Source of the DNA: Muribaculaceae bacterium
GTDB taxonomy: Bacteria > Bacteroidota > Bacteroidia > Bacteroidales > Muribaculaceae
DNA: 6,312 nucleotides
Direction: 5' to 3'
NCBI GenBank assembly: GCA_009775535.1
Contig: VSPW01000118.1
Span: 1 to 6,312, forward strand
The translations under genes were made by a program, and so were the position numbers. The notes below the pieces were generated by a model. It saw only the letters and a program-made list of their open reading frames with translations, had not been told where the DNA came from and made no database searches. Shown piece by piece: positions 1 to 5,640 of the stretch. Each line of letters starts with the position of its first letter. Positions within the stretch are counted from its first letter, which is position 1.

Positions 1-290
1 TCACAGAGGCGTTTTTTGTACGGAATTCAGGCAAGCCGTTGTATTATATGCTTGTCAATAGGGTGGTGCATAAAGCGCTTGACGGTAATGTGCATTCCGG
101 GCGGAGGAGTCCGCATGTGTTACGGCATTCGTTTGCTTCCGACATGCTTAACAATGGGGCGGATCTGGTGGCAGTCCAGAAGCTGTTGGGCCATGCCTCT
201 CTTGCTACGACACAGTTATACACACATATAACTTATAGAGAACTCAAACAGAATTATCAACTTGCACATCCACGTGCATCTAAAAAATGA
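1..290 (+). CDS. xerC: XerC-like tyrosine recombinase, C-terminal part (5' end outside window)
   Basis: This is the catalytic C-terminus of a tyrosine site-specific recombinase, the enzyme class that resolves chromosome dimers at dif by cutting DNA through a phosphotyrosine bond. The frame is open from base 3 (first residues [17 protein letters not shown]), so the gene begins before the window. Visible active-site parts are the HxxR motif in PHVLRHSF (His codon 114-116, Arg codon 123-125), the second histidine in [10 protein letters not shown], and the nucleophile tyrosine in TTQLYTHI. The tail (LAHPRASKK) is typical of chromosomal XerC/XerD in this phylum. Its six-base gap to hpf, with no room for a promoter, suggests one transcript. 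It could instead be XerD or an element integrase. I prefer XerC because XerC-like genes commonly precede hpf in Bacteroidetes and no mobile-element genes are nearby. Confidence 0.85.
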   Translation, partial: TEAFFVRNSGKPLYYMLVNRVVHKALDGNVHSGRRSPHVLRHSFASDMLNNGADLVAVQKLLGHASLATTQLYTHITYRELKQNYQLAHPRASKK

Positions 291-296
291 GGAATT

Positions 297-590
297 ATGG
301 ACGTAAGAATTCAAGCAATCCATTTTGACATTTCGGAGAAGCTCACAGCGTTTATCAATAAGAAAACGGAGCGCCTCACACGTCGTTACTCAGATATTAC
401 TACAGTAGAAGTCAATCTTAGGGTGGTAAAGCCCGAAACGGCCATGAACAAGGAGGCTGTGATCCAGGTTACAGCGCCTCAGCATGAGGATATTGTGGCC
501 ACTAAGGTTGCTGATTCATTTGAGGAGGCTATCGATCTGGCACTGGAGGCCATCGAACGCCAACTTGAAAAGAAGAAGGGTAAAAAATAA
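297..590 (+). CDS. hpf: Ribosome hibernation promoting factor, short form (HPF/RaiA family)
   Basis: A 97-residue HPF/YfiA-family protein, which binds the small ribosomal subunit and holds ribosomes inactive in stationary phase or under stress. The sequence opens with MDVRIQAIHFDISEKL, then the alternating strand-helix pattern of the family (TVEVNLRVVK, AVIQVTAP, HEDIVATKVADSFEEAIDLA) and a basic tail (RQLEKKKGKK). The length fits the short form: there is no C-terminal dimerisation domain like that of long HPF, so it would lead to 100S dimers only with a partner, if at all. The ATG at 297 has AGGA close upstream (290-293), overlapping the recombinase stop codon, which suggests translational coupling. 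The gene is probably cotranscribed with the recombinase and followed by the hairpin at 621-647. Confidence 0.93.
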   Translation: MDVRIQAIHFDISEKLTAFINKKTERLTRRYSDITTVEVNLRVVKPETAMNKEAVIQVTAPQHEDIVATKVADSFEEAIDLALEAIERQLEKKKGKK

Positions 591-615
591 AATCTGATAC
601 TTTTATAATGACACA

Positions 616-652
616 GAAAACCGGCAGTGCGTCAATGGCGCTGCCGGCTTTC
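616..652 (+). terminator. Hairpin after hpf, probable terminator or leader structure
   Basis: Bases 621-630 pair with 638-647 (ten pairs, one of them G-U) around a seven-base loop. Past one mismatch, 616-619 (GAAA) can pair with 649-652 (TTTC). The stem lies between hpf and the carbonic anhydrase. The following bases, CTTTCG, are a poor U-tract, so termination may be incomplete. The structure could instead be part of the carbonic anhydrase leader. Confidence 0.55.
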
Positions 653-668
653 GCATAGTGAGGCTATT

Positions 669-1208
669 ATGATAGATGAAATGATGCGGTATAACCGCGG
701 GTTTGTCGAGCGGCGTGAGTATGAACAGTTCGTTACTTCAAAATATCCGGACAAGAGGATTGCGATTGTTACGTGTATGGATACGCGTCTCATCGAACTG
801 TTGCCTGCCGCATTGGGAATACGCAACGGGGATGTCAAGATCATAAAGAACGCAGGTGCGACAATAACCAACCCGTTTGATTCTACAATGCGAAGCCTTT
901 TGGTGGCGGTGTATGAACTTGGGGTTAACGAGGTGATGATAATAGGGCATACGGGATGTGGTGTGCAGGGTATGGATGCTTCTGAGATGTTGGAGCTCAT
1001 GCGGAAGCGTGGCATACCAGACGACCATATTTCACTGATGCGTCATTGTGGCATTGACTTGGACAGCTGGCTGCATGGCTTTGAGGATACACATGCTGCA
1101 ATTGCGGAGACAGTAGATATGGTGTCACGGCATCCGTTGATGCCATCGGATGTGACTGTAAGGGGCTATATCATGGATTCGACTACTGGCGCATTGGAAC
1201 AGATATGA
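669..1208 (+). CDS. Small beta-class carbonic anhydrase
   Basis: Zinc enzyme of the beta class, which interconverts CO2 and bicarbonate in the cytoplasm and so supports carboxylation reactions and pH control. The 179-residue product shows the family's zinc site in order: Cys36-x-Asp38-x-Arg40 in TCMDTRL, then His94-x-x-Cys97 in IIGHTGCGV. Between them are the conserved KNAGATITN and MRSLLVAVYELG segments. Its length and CMDxR/NAG/RSL pattern resemble the short single-domain enzymes (the group with mycobacterial Rv1284) rather than the approximately 220-residue Can type. I chose ATG 669. A GTG at 627 in the same frame would add 14 residues (RQWRCRLSHSEAI) that are not family-like and would lie inside the hairpin. 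No clear promoter is visible between the hairpin and the start. The gene ends 13 bases before the convergent transferase gene. Confidence 0.9.
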   Translation: MIDEMMRYNRGFVERREYEQFVTSKYPDKRIAIVTCMDTRLIELLPAALGIRNGDVKIIKNAGATITNPFDSTMRSLLVAVYELGVNEVMIIGHTGCGVQGMDASEMLELMRKRGIPDDHISLMRHCGIDLDSWLHGFEDTHAAIAETVDMVSRHPLMPSDVTVRGYIMDSTTGALEQI

Positions 1209-1221
1209 TTGATTCATGCGC

Positions 1222-1890
1222 CTAATCCTTGCCTTCCAGCAGGTTGTGTGATATGATATCATCGGATACGCGCCGTGCCCGTGATATATGCTCAAATAGA
1301 TCTTGGTCGATGTTTGTGGTATCACCGACAATGGCGTTTGTCAATGACGATATTGCAAATGATGGTTTGCCGGACTCCAGTATGCTTTGTCCTTGTCCCC
1401 GCCATGGATAGCTGTCGAGGCGCATGAGTTGTAGTAGGGTAGGATACATGTCGATCTGGCCTACGATCTTGTCGATACGTCCAGGGACAGGTGAGTTAAG
1501 GACTATAAACGGGGTGAATTGTTCTGCTGACACTATGCCTTCAGCCTTTGGTGACTTCAAGATGTCGGCGCGGTCAGAGGCCAGGCCTTCATGGTCGCCT
1601 ATGATCACAATTATAGTATTGCTGTAGTCTGGTCGGGAGCGTACATAGTCTACAAGCTGTGCTATCTTTGAATCGGTATAATGGGCCATTGTTATATAGT
1701 CTGCCATTTTTTCCGGCAGTCCTAGTCCGCTGACATCAAAATCAGGGTCTTTCAGGTTGTCTGGAAGTCGGAATGGATTGTGGCCGCTGTATGTCACGAA
1801 TGTCAACATCCGGGGTTCTCCTACAGGCCATAGTTCCCCTTCTTTTAATTTGGCAACACTCTGTCTCATAAACGAACCGTCGCTCAACAT
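1222..1890 (-). CDS. C-terminal fragment of the LtaS-like transferase (second half of catalytic domain)
   Basis: This is the same frame downstream of the stop; the first ATG after it gives 222 residues. It carries TYSGHNPF (His37, the substrate/metal-site histidine of the family) and VIIGDHEG (Asp99-His100, metal ligands), followed by FTPFIVLNSP and QIDMYPTLLQLM, which are conserved in sulfatase-fold transferases. It has no signal peptide or membrane anchor, so a protein started here would stay in the cytoplasm, away from its substrates. I read it as the remnant of one broken gene, not as an independent gene. The nine residues between the stop and this ATG (LDEQVGNPP) look conserved, so translation did not naturally begin here. 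Confidence 0.65.
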   Translation of the reverse strand: MLSDGSFMRQSVAKLKEGELWPVGEPRMLTFVTYSGHNPFRLPDNLKDPDFDVSGLGLPEKMADYITMAHYTDSKIAQLVDYVRSRPDYSNTIIVIIGDHEGLASDRADILKSPKAEGIVSAEQFTPFIVLNSPVPGRIDKIVGQIDMYPTLLQLMRLDSYPWRGQGQSILESGKPSFAISSLTNAIVGDTTNIDQDLFEHISRARRVSDDIISHNLLEGKD

Positions 1891-1917
1891 CGGGGGATTT
1901 CCAACCTGCTCGTCCAG

Positions 1918-3039
1918 TTACCATGTTCCCCGGTGGAGTAGGGAGTCATATCCGAACGCCCGTACAACTCCGTCCTGATTCCAGGATATGGGCTTGACTG
2001 TAGTGAAAATCATGCTCTTTGCCCCTGTAGCCTGCTTCATGGCCTTGTTGATTGTGGGATATGTCGACAAGGGGTATTTCATGGAGTATACTTGTGTGAG
2101 CATTGGCAAAAGGCCTGAGTTCAACATCAGCTGGCAGTCGATTGAACGCCCTTGGGCCACTTGGGTCTGCATGTTAGGCGCATATAGTGTGGTCGAGTCT
2201 GCGATAAGTGAATTCAGGAATGGAGTAATGGGCTTTCCGTCAATATCTTTTTCAAGGGCCCAGCTTTCCAGTGATTCGCAGAGGATAAGGACCATGGATG
2301 TCCGTGGTGGTCCAGCAATGATGTCGGTGAGTGGGGTATATGGCATAAGCCGGCTGTGCTCTGCCATCCATGTTTCGATTTCTGATAGCCGTTCAGGTGC
2401 AATCTCAGTGTCCTGGCACATAGCATTGTATATCAGATGACCTGCGATGGTATATGTAGGGACTCCACATGTGTAGAATCGGCATGACTGTGTCAGTCTG
2501 TCATATTCATTGTAAAAGCCTCCACGGCATAAAATGCCTATGCTTACTATTACCGCCATCAACGGGATTGAAGCCAAGAACCGTAGTGTGGGTTTCCATG
2601 ATGACGGTTTGGGCAGTCTATATGCCAACAGCACCGTGAATATCAGTATCACCAAGAAGCCTACATCGGCAAGTCGCAAAGAGTCCCATAAAGTAGAAGT
2701 GTACCTGTTAAGGTTTGATGCCAGGCCATAGCTGTCAAGTGGGATGGCTGTAAAGTAAGTGCGGCAATACATGAGGTTGGCCATGCAGAATCCATCTGCA
2801 ACCAGCATAAAGATTATTGCTATCCAGACTTTTCTGGTCAATGCATACGGTACGGTAAGAATTAGTGCTGCCAGGATATTTACAGAGTACAGCATCCAAT
2901 CGCTCATGGCGCGGAATGTTGTCCCCATAGACCAGACAATGTTAAACCAGATAAGGGACAGGAACATACCTGCAGCGATTACGCCGATACGTGTGTGCCA
3001 TACGTCCCGGCCGAAAAGATAGTTGGCTATTCGTTTCAT
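1918..3039 (-). CDS. N-terminal fragment of the LtaS-like transferase (membrane helices plus first half of catalytic domain)
   Basis: As it stands the gene would give a 373-residue protein ending at HRGTW. Hydrophobic segments lie near residues 18-38, 49-67, 71-91, 125-141 and 153-171, matching the five-helix anchor of the family. After a short linker come strand VLILCESLESW, with Glu255 as the expected metal ligand, and VAQGRSIDCQ, where Ser299 stands in the position of the nucleophile (Thr in staphylococcal LtaS). The Asp-His pair and the further His needed for metal and substrate binding are missing, so this product should be inactive even if it is stable in the membrane. An alternative ATG at 3075 would add 12 residues but overlaps the terminator hairpin. 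No promoter is visible between that hairpin and the start. Confidence 0.75.
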   Translation of the reverse strand: MKRIANYLFGRDVWHTRIGVIAAGMFLSLIWFNIVWSMGTTFRAMSDWMLYSVNILAALILTVPYALTRKVWIAIIFMLVADGFCMANLMYCRTYFTAIPLDSYGLASNLNRYTSTLWDSLRLADVGFLVILIFTVLLAYRLPKPSSWKPTLRFLASIPLMAVIVSIGILCRGGFYNEYDRLTQSCRFYTCGVPTYTIAGHLIYNAMCQDTEIAPERLSEIETWMAEHSRLMPYTPLTDIIAGPPRTSMVLILCESLESWALEKDIDGKPITPFLNSLIADSTTLYAPNMQTQVAQGRSIDCQLMLNSGLLPMLTQVYSMKYPLSTYPTINKAMKQATGAKSMIFTTVKPISWNQDGVVRAFGYDSLLHRGTW

Positions 3040-3060
3040 TTTGAAAGGTTTGTCTGAATT

Positions 3061-3090
3061 AAAAAAAGTCCCCATCAGCGATGGGGACTT
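3061..3090 (-). terminator. Intrinsic terminator of tRNA-Gln
   Basis: Bases 3066-3075 and 3081-3090 form a perfect ten-pair stem (AAGTCCCCAT / ATGGGGACTT) with a five-base loop. On the minus strand it is followed directly by a run of seven T. It lies 8 bases past the tRNA 3' end. Its T-run ends about 21 bases before the ATG at 3039 of the transferase gene. Confidence 0.88.
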
Positions 3091-3098
3091 GAGATGAG

Positions 3099-3169
3099 TT
3101 GTCTTACCAGGATTCGAACCTAGACAGGCAGAACCAAAAACTGCAGTGCTACCATTACACCATAAGACA
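3099..3169 (-). tRNA. tRNA-Gln (anticodon UUG)
   Basis: On the minus strand the sequence folds as a full cloverleaf of 71 bases. The acceptor stem is TGTCTTA/TAAGACA, the D arm has a three-pair stem with loop TAATGGTAG, and the T arm is CTAGG-TTCGAAT-CCTGG. The anticodon loop TTTTGGT gives anticodon UUG, which reads CAA (and CAG by wobble). The U1-A72 end pair is usual for tRNA-Gln. Position 31-39 is a T-T mismatch. The discriminator base is A, and CCA is not encoded (CTC follows), so CCA must be added by the nucleotidyltransferase. Flanked by its own promoter and terminator. Confidence 0.93.
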
Positions 3170-3205
3170 ATCCTAACTGCCCAACTCCTTGGAGCTAAAG
3201 CGCTG

Positions 3206-3236
3206 CAAAGTTAGGAATAAATATTGATATGTGCAA
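3206..3236 (-). promoter_or_regulatory. Bacteroidetes-type promoter for tRNA-Gln
   Basis: The minus strand reads TTG (3236-3234), a 20-base spacer, then TAACTTTG (3213-3206), which matches the TAnnTTTG -7 box and the TTG -33 box of the Bacteroidetes primary sigma factor. The start of transcription would fall near 3199, about 30 bases before the tRNA. A 7-base inverted repeat (TCCTAAC 3171-3177 with GTTAGGA 3210-3216) brackets this leader; its meaning is unknown. Confidence 0.7.
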
Positions 3237-3363
3237 TACCCAGGATTTTTTCAATGAAAAAAAGAATGGTATTGGCTTACAGTCAAGATATTAAATTATG
3301 TATCCAAAAGTTAACCCCGCGTAATAATCATTGTATTTGATTCATACTATATGTCTTAATAGG

Positions 3364-3371
3364 TATATTTG
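3364..3371 (+). promoter_or_regulatory. -7 promoter box of the AraC-family gene
   Basis: TATATTTG matches the Bacteroidetes TAnnTTTG box. The nearest TTTG upstream is at 3336-3339, 24 bases away, a little far for a -33 element, so activation may be needed. The start of transcription would fall near 3378, giving a leader of about 18 bases to ATG 3396. This argues against the in-frame TTG at 3369, which overlaps the box. Confidence 0.5.
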
Positions 3372-3395
3372 TGCAATTTTATAAAAATATCCGAT

Positions 3396-4229
3396 ATGGA
3401 AGAAGGCGAAAGCAGTAAATTAAGGCAGATATTTAATTATAATAATGTGTTCTACAGCTTTTATTATGATGATGCGGGGGCTTGTGTACACCGTTCAAGG
3501 GAATATGCCTTAAATTATGTGTATTCGGGTGAAATGATACTTGAAAATGGCAAGGAAAGTATCCATGTGCGTAAGGGTGAATGTGTGTTTATTCCGCGTG
3601 ACCATCATATCACTATGTATAAAAAGCCATATGGCGGAGAAGGGTATTGCGGCATATTCTTGATGTTCACGAGGCAATTCCTGCGGGAGATGTTTGGCGT
3701 ATTAGGTAGGCCTGGGGATGTGTCTAAATGTGGGAAGCTTGATTCTGGTGTGATGAAGTTGCCGGACACTGTGGAGTTGGCCAGTCTGTTTGCTTCAATG
3801 TCTCCGTATATGAATCCAGAAGTGAAGCCTAAGGATAATTTTATGGGCCTTAAGTTGCAGGAAGGCCTGATGGCCTTGCTGGCGATAGACGACCGGTTCG
3901 CCCCGACATTGTTTGATTTTAATGAACCATGGAAGATTGACATTATGGAATTTCTGGAAGATAATTATATGTGTGATCTTACTATTGAGGAAATTGCTCA
4001 TTATACAGGCCGTAGCCTGGCTACTTTTAAGCGGGATTTTAAGAAGATAAGTGATTTGACTCCGGAAAAATGGCTGATAAGGAAACGCTTGGAAGTCGCT
4101 TACGATATGGTGAGGTCTGGAAAGAAAAAGATAATGGAGGTATATACTGAGGTCGGATTCAGGAATCCTTCACATTTTTCTACGGCATTCAAGCGCCACT
4201 TTGGCGTTGCCCCGACTGCGGTGGTATGA
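3396..4229 (+). CDS. AraC-family transcriptional regulator with cupin-like N-terminal domain
   Basis: A 277-residue DNA-binding regulator. The N-terminal half is a small beta-barrel sensor (about residues 38-77: ALNYVYSGEMILENGKES, then VRKGECVFIPRDHH) like the ExsA-type regulatory domain that binds a ligand or partner protein. The C-terminal part is the paired helix-turn-helix of the AraC class: first helix-turn-helix near 197-217 (IEEIAHYTGRSLATFKRDF), second near 246-270 (EVGFRNPSHFSTAFKRHFG), ending right after the usual GVAPTAV motif. Start ATG 3396 is preferred because an upstream in-frame TTG at 3369 sits in the promoter box. The esterase gene follows 105 bases downstream on the same strand, so it is the first candidate target. 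The effector cannot be told from the sequence; a sugar or host-glycan signal would be a guess. Confidence 0.88.
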   Translation: MEEGESSKLRQIFNYNNVFYSFYYDDAGACVHRSREYALNYVYSGEMILENGKESIHVRKGECVFIPRDHHITMYKKPYGGEGYCGIFLMFTRQFLREMFGVLGRPGDVSKCGKLDSGVMKLPDTVELASLFASMSPYMNPEVKPKDNFMGLKLQEGLMALLAIDDRFAPTLFDFNEPWKIDIMEFLEDNYMCDLTIEEIAHYTGRSLATFKRDFKKISDLTPEKWLIRKRLEVAYDMVRSGKKKIMEVYTEVGFRNPSHFSTAFKRHFGVAPTAVV

Positions 4230-4276
4230 CTGTAGGCTTGCTTGTATTTATCAGGAAGGATATTAATAAATTTCGC

Positions 4277-4284
4277 TAATTTTG
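4277..4284 (+). promoter_or_regulatory. -7 promoter box of the esterase gene
   Basis: TAATTTTG matches the TAnnTTTG box, about 50 bases before ATG 4335. No TTG lies at the normal -33 distance, which fits a promoter that depends on an activator. Copies of TTGTATTT at 4242-4249 and 4312-4319 flank the box; the first lies 27 bases before it. See the finding on shared octamers. Confidence 0.5.
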
Positions 4285-4334
4285 CACATTGCGTTTCTTG
4301 CATTATCCAATTTGTATTTTTAACACCAATCATT

Positions 4335-5519
4335 ATGTGTTTCAAAAAATTATGGCTTTTAGCTGTCTTTGTCTTAATTACTTTGGGGATATCTCCTTTG
4401 TGTATGTTGGCGGCCGATGATGTTCCGGTTTTGATAACTATAGGGCAATCCAATGCAGATGGATCGGCATTTTTTAATGCCGATGAAGATGCCAGGCTAA
4501 ATGAATGGTATTCTTCAGGAAGTAATCCGGGGAAACTTAAGATATGGTATCGTAGCAGTCAGGTGCAGAACCAAGCTTCCAATGCTCTCAATGAGGCTGC
4601 CCGTTGGGTAATAGATGGGGCTGTCGAGGATGTGGCTCAAGGATGGCTTGATTTATGGTATCGTAATGAGAACATGTCGGGCCGTACAGCCATGAATATG
4701 ATACATAGCTTTGGCACATACAGTACAGGGTCAGACACAAATTGCGCCCAGGGCCGTAGAGGAATGGAAGGGCAGTTTGGGATGAGATTCAGTGATGCAT
4801 ATCCAGATAAGGAGTTGTACATACTTAAGCTGGGCGCATCCGGCTCTTTCATATCATCGTGGGCAAATCCTCTGGATAATACAAATTGGATATATTTCTA
4901 TGAAAATATATTTAAGCCGGCTATAGCAGATCTGTTGTCTAAAGGAAAGCGTCCTGTGCTTGCAGGCATATGGTGGATGCAGGGATGCGCTGATAGTGCA
5001 CAGACCCAAGAGTATTATGGACTTTGGCTTAAGACGCTTATTGATAAATGCCGCAAAGAGCTGGGATTTGAATCCGGCAAGTTTTATATTGGCCATATAT
5101 TGCAACCTGGAGAGTCTGTTGAGTATCCCAAGGGGTCGGCCGGTTTCGGGCAGGGTGTACGCGATGCACAGGATGCTGTTGCTGCAAGTGTGGCAGATGT
5201 CGAGATAATTGACACCCGTGATGTTACTATGCAATACGAAAGTGCGTTTGGAGGGTATATTCATTTTGACCATGCCGGACAGAATAAGATAGGAGATAAA
5301 CTTGCAGCCAAAGTAATTGCAGACGGGGCGGAAAACTGGGAAAAATTTACAACTCCAGGCAATTGGGTCAGGTGTGGTGACACTGCCGTTTTCGTCCCTT
5401 CTGTCGGGAATCCAGAAATAGAGTATTCTACAGAAGGCGATGTTGTCACAGCTACATTGATATATCCAGGGTGGTCTGAAAAAAAGGAATATAATATGGC
5501 CGCAACAATAAAAGAATAA
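4335..5519 (+). CDS. Secreted SGNH/SASA-type esterase, sialate O-acetylesterase-like
   Basis: A 394-residue exported hydrolase expected to remove ester (probably acetyl) groups from carbohydrates in the periplasm or outside the cell. Residues 1-27 form a signal peptide: a KK pair, a hydrophobic core (LWLLAVFVLITLGI) and a likely cut after LAA. The Cys at 23 is not in a good lipobox. The mature part opens with VLITIGQSNADGS; Ser39 is the expected nucleophile of the GQSN block. Further SASA-like blocks are RRGMEGQFGMRF (141-152), LKLGASGSFISSW (165-176), GIWWMQGCADS (211-221) and IHFDHAGQNKIGDKLA (309-324), with His310 as the likely catalytic His. The Asp usually three residues before that His is Gly307 here. 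A tail of about 60 residues after residue 335 is not recognised. ATG 4335 is chosen because the longer frame from 4242 would precede the promoter box. True substrate unknown. Confidence 0.8.
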   Translation: MCFKKLWLLAVFVLITLGISPLCMLAADDVPVLITIGQSNADGSAFFNADEDARLNEWYSSGSNPGKLKIWYRSSQVQNQASNALNEAARWVIDGAVEDVAQGWLDLWYRNENMSGRTAMNMIHSFGTYSTGSDTNCAQGRRGMEGQFGMRFSDAYPDKELYILKLGASGSFISSWANPLDNTNWIYFYENIFKPAIADLLSKGKRPVLAGIWWMQGCADSAQTQEYYGLWLKTLIDKCRKELGFESGKFYIGHILQPGESVEYPKGSAGFGQGVRDAQDAVAASVADVEIIDTRDVTMQYESAFGGYIHFDHAGQNKIGDKLAAKVIADGAENWEKFTTPGNWVRCGDTAVFVPSVGNPEIEYSTEGDVVTATLIYPGWSEKKEYNMAATIKE

Positions 5520-5535
5520 AATACAGGTTAAAATA

Positions 5536-5564
5536 AAAGAGTCCGGTGATATACCGGACTCTTT
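5536..5564. terminator. Bidirectional terminator between convergent genes
   Basis: Bases 5536-5547 pair perfectly with 5553-5564 (12 pairs, AAAGAGTCCGGT / ACCGGACTCTTT) around a five-base loop. On the plus strand it ends esterase transcripts 16 bases after the stop codon but has only a short T-run. On the minus strand the stem runs into TATTTT, a better U-tract, so it should also stop the leftward ferritin-like gene. Confidence 0.85.
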
Positions 5565-5640
5565 CAGTGGCTGGATAATGTAAACCCGTCCAACTTTTTG
5601 GGCTTTTTACACAGCCATATTACGCCTTGTGTTTAAATTG

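Larger units (their letters stand above)
1222..3039 (-). pseudogene. LtaS-like membrane phosphoglycerol/phosphoethanolamine transferase (sulfatase fold), interrupted by an in-frame TAA
   Basis: Read through one TAA (minus-strand codon at 1918-1920), this is a single frame of 605 sense codons with the usual architecture of lipoteichoic acid synthase-like and MdoB-like transferases. These anchor in the inner membrane and transfer a phospho-alcohol headgroup from lipid to an exported substrate. There are about five N-terminal membrane helices, then an extracytoplasmic sulfatase-fold domain. Flanking text is continuous across the stop: YDSLLHRGTW, stop, LDEQVGNPPMLSDGSF. No base is lost or gained, so one substitution (for example CAA to TAA) explains the break. 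The first half holds the metal-binding Glu and the nucleophile, the second half the remaining ligands, so neither product alone should be active. Start ATG 3039 is preferred over ATG 3075, which lies inside the tRNA terminator stem. The natural substrate cannot be told from the sequence. Confidence 0.8.

Noticed and set aside
1..290. Recombinase as part of a mobile element with attachment site
   Set aside because: It abuts hpf in a housekeeping arrangement, and no excisionase, repeats or cargo genes are seen. The tRNA at 3099-3169 has no partial duplicate of its 3' end in the window that would mark an att site.
1229..3022. Several plus-strand open frames opposite the transferase gene
   Set aside because: They are antisense shadows of a conserved coding region, with no recognisable domains and low-quality composition (many Ser, Arg and Cys in no pattern).
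1918..3075. Longer transferase start at ATG 3075
   Set aside because: It lies inside the ten-pair stem of the tRNA-Gln terminator, and the extra 12 residues (MGTFFNSDKPFK) look like read-through of that hairpin. ATG 3039 begins a normal basic N-terminus before the first membrane helix.
3099..3169. tRNA-Gln as an ochre suppressor that would rescue the TAA in the neighbouring gene
   Set aside because: The anticodon is plain UUG, which reads CAA/CAG. Nothing in the anticodon loop suggests it reads UAA, and other genes here use TAA as a true stop.
5579..5640. Further terminator or small RNA downstream of the ferritin-like gene
   Set aside because: Only weak pairings are seen (for example ACACA with TGTGT, CCC with GGG) and no clear U-tract. 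The perfect hairpin at 5536-5564 explains termination better.
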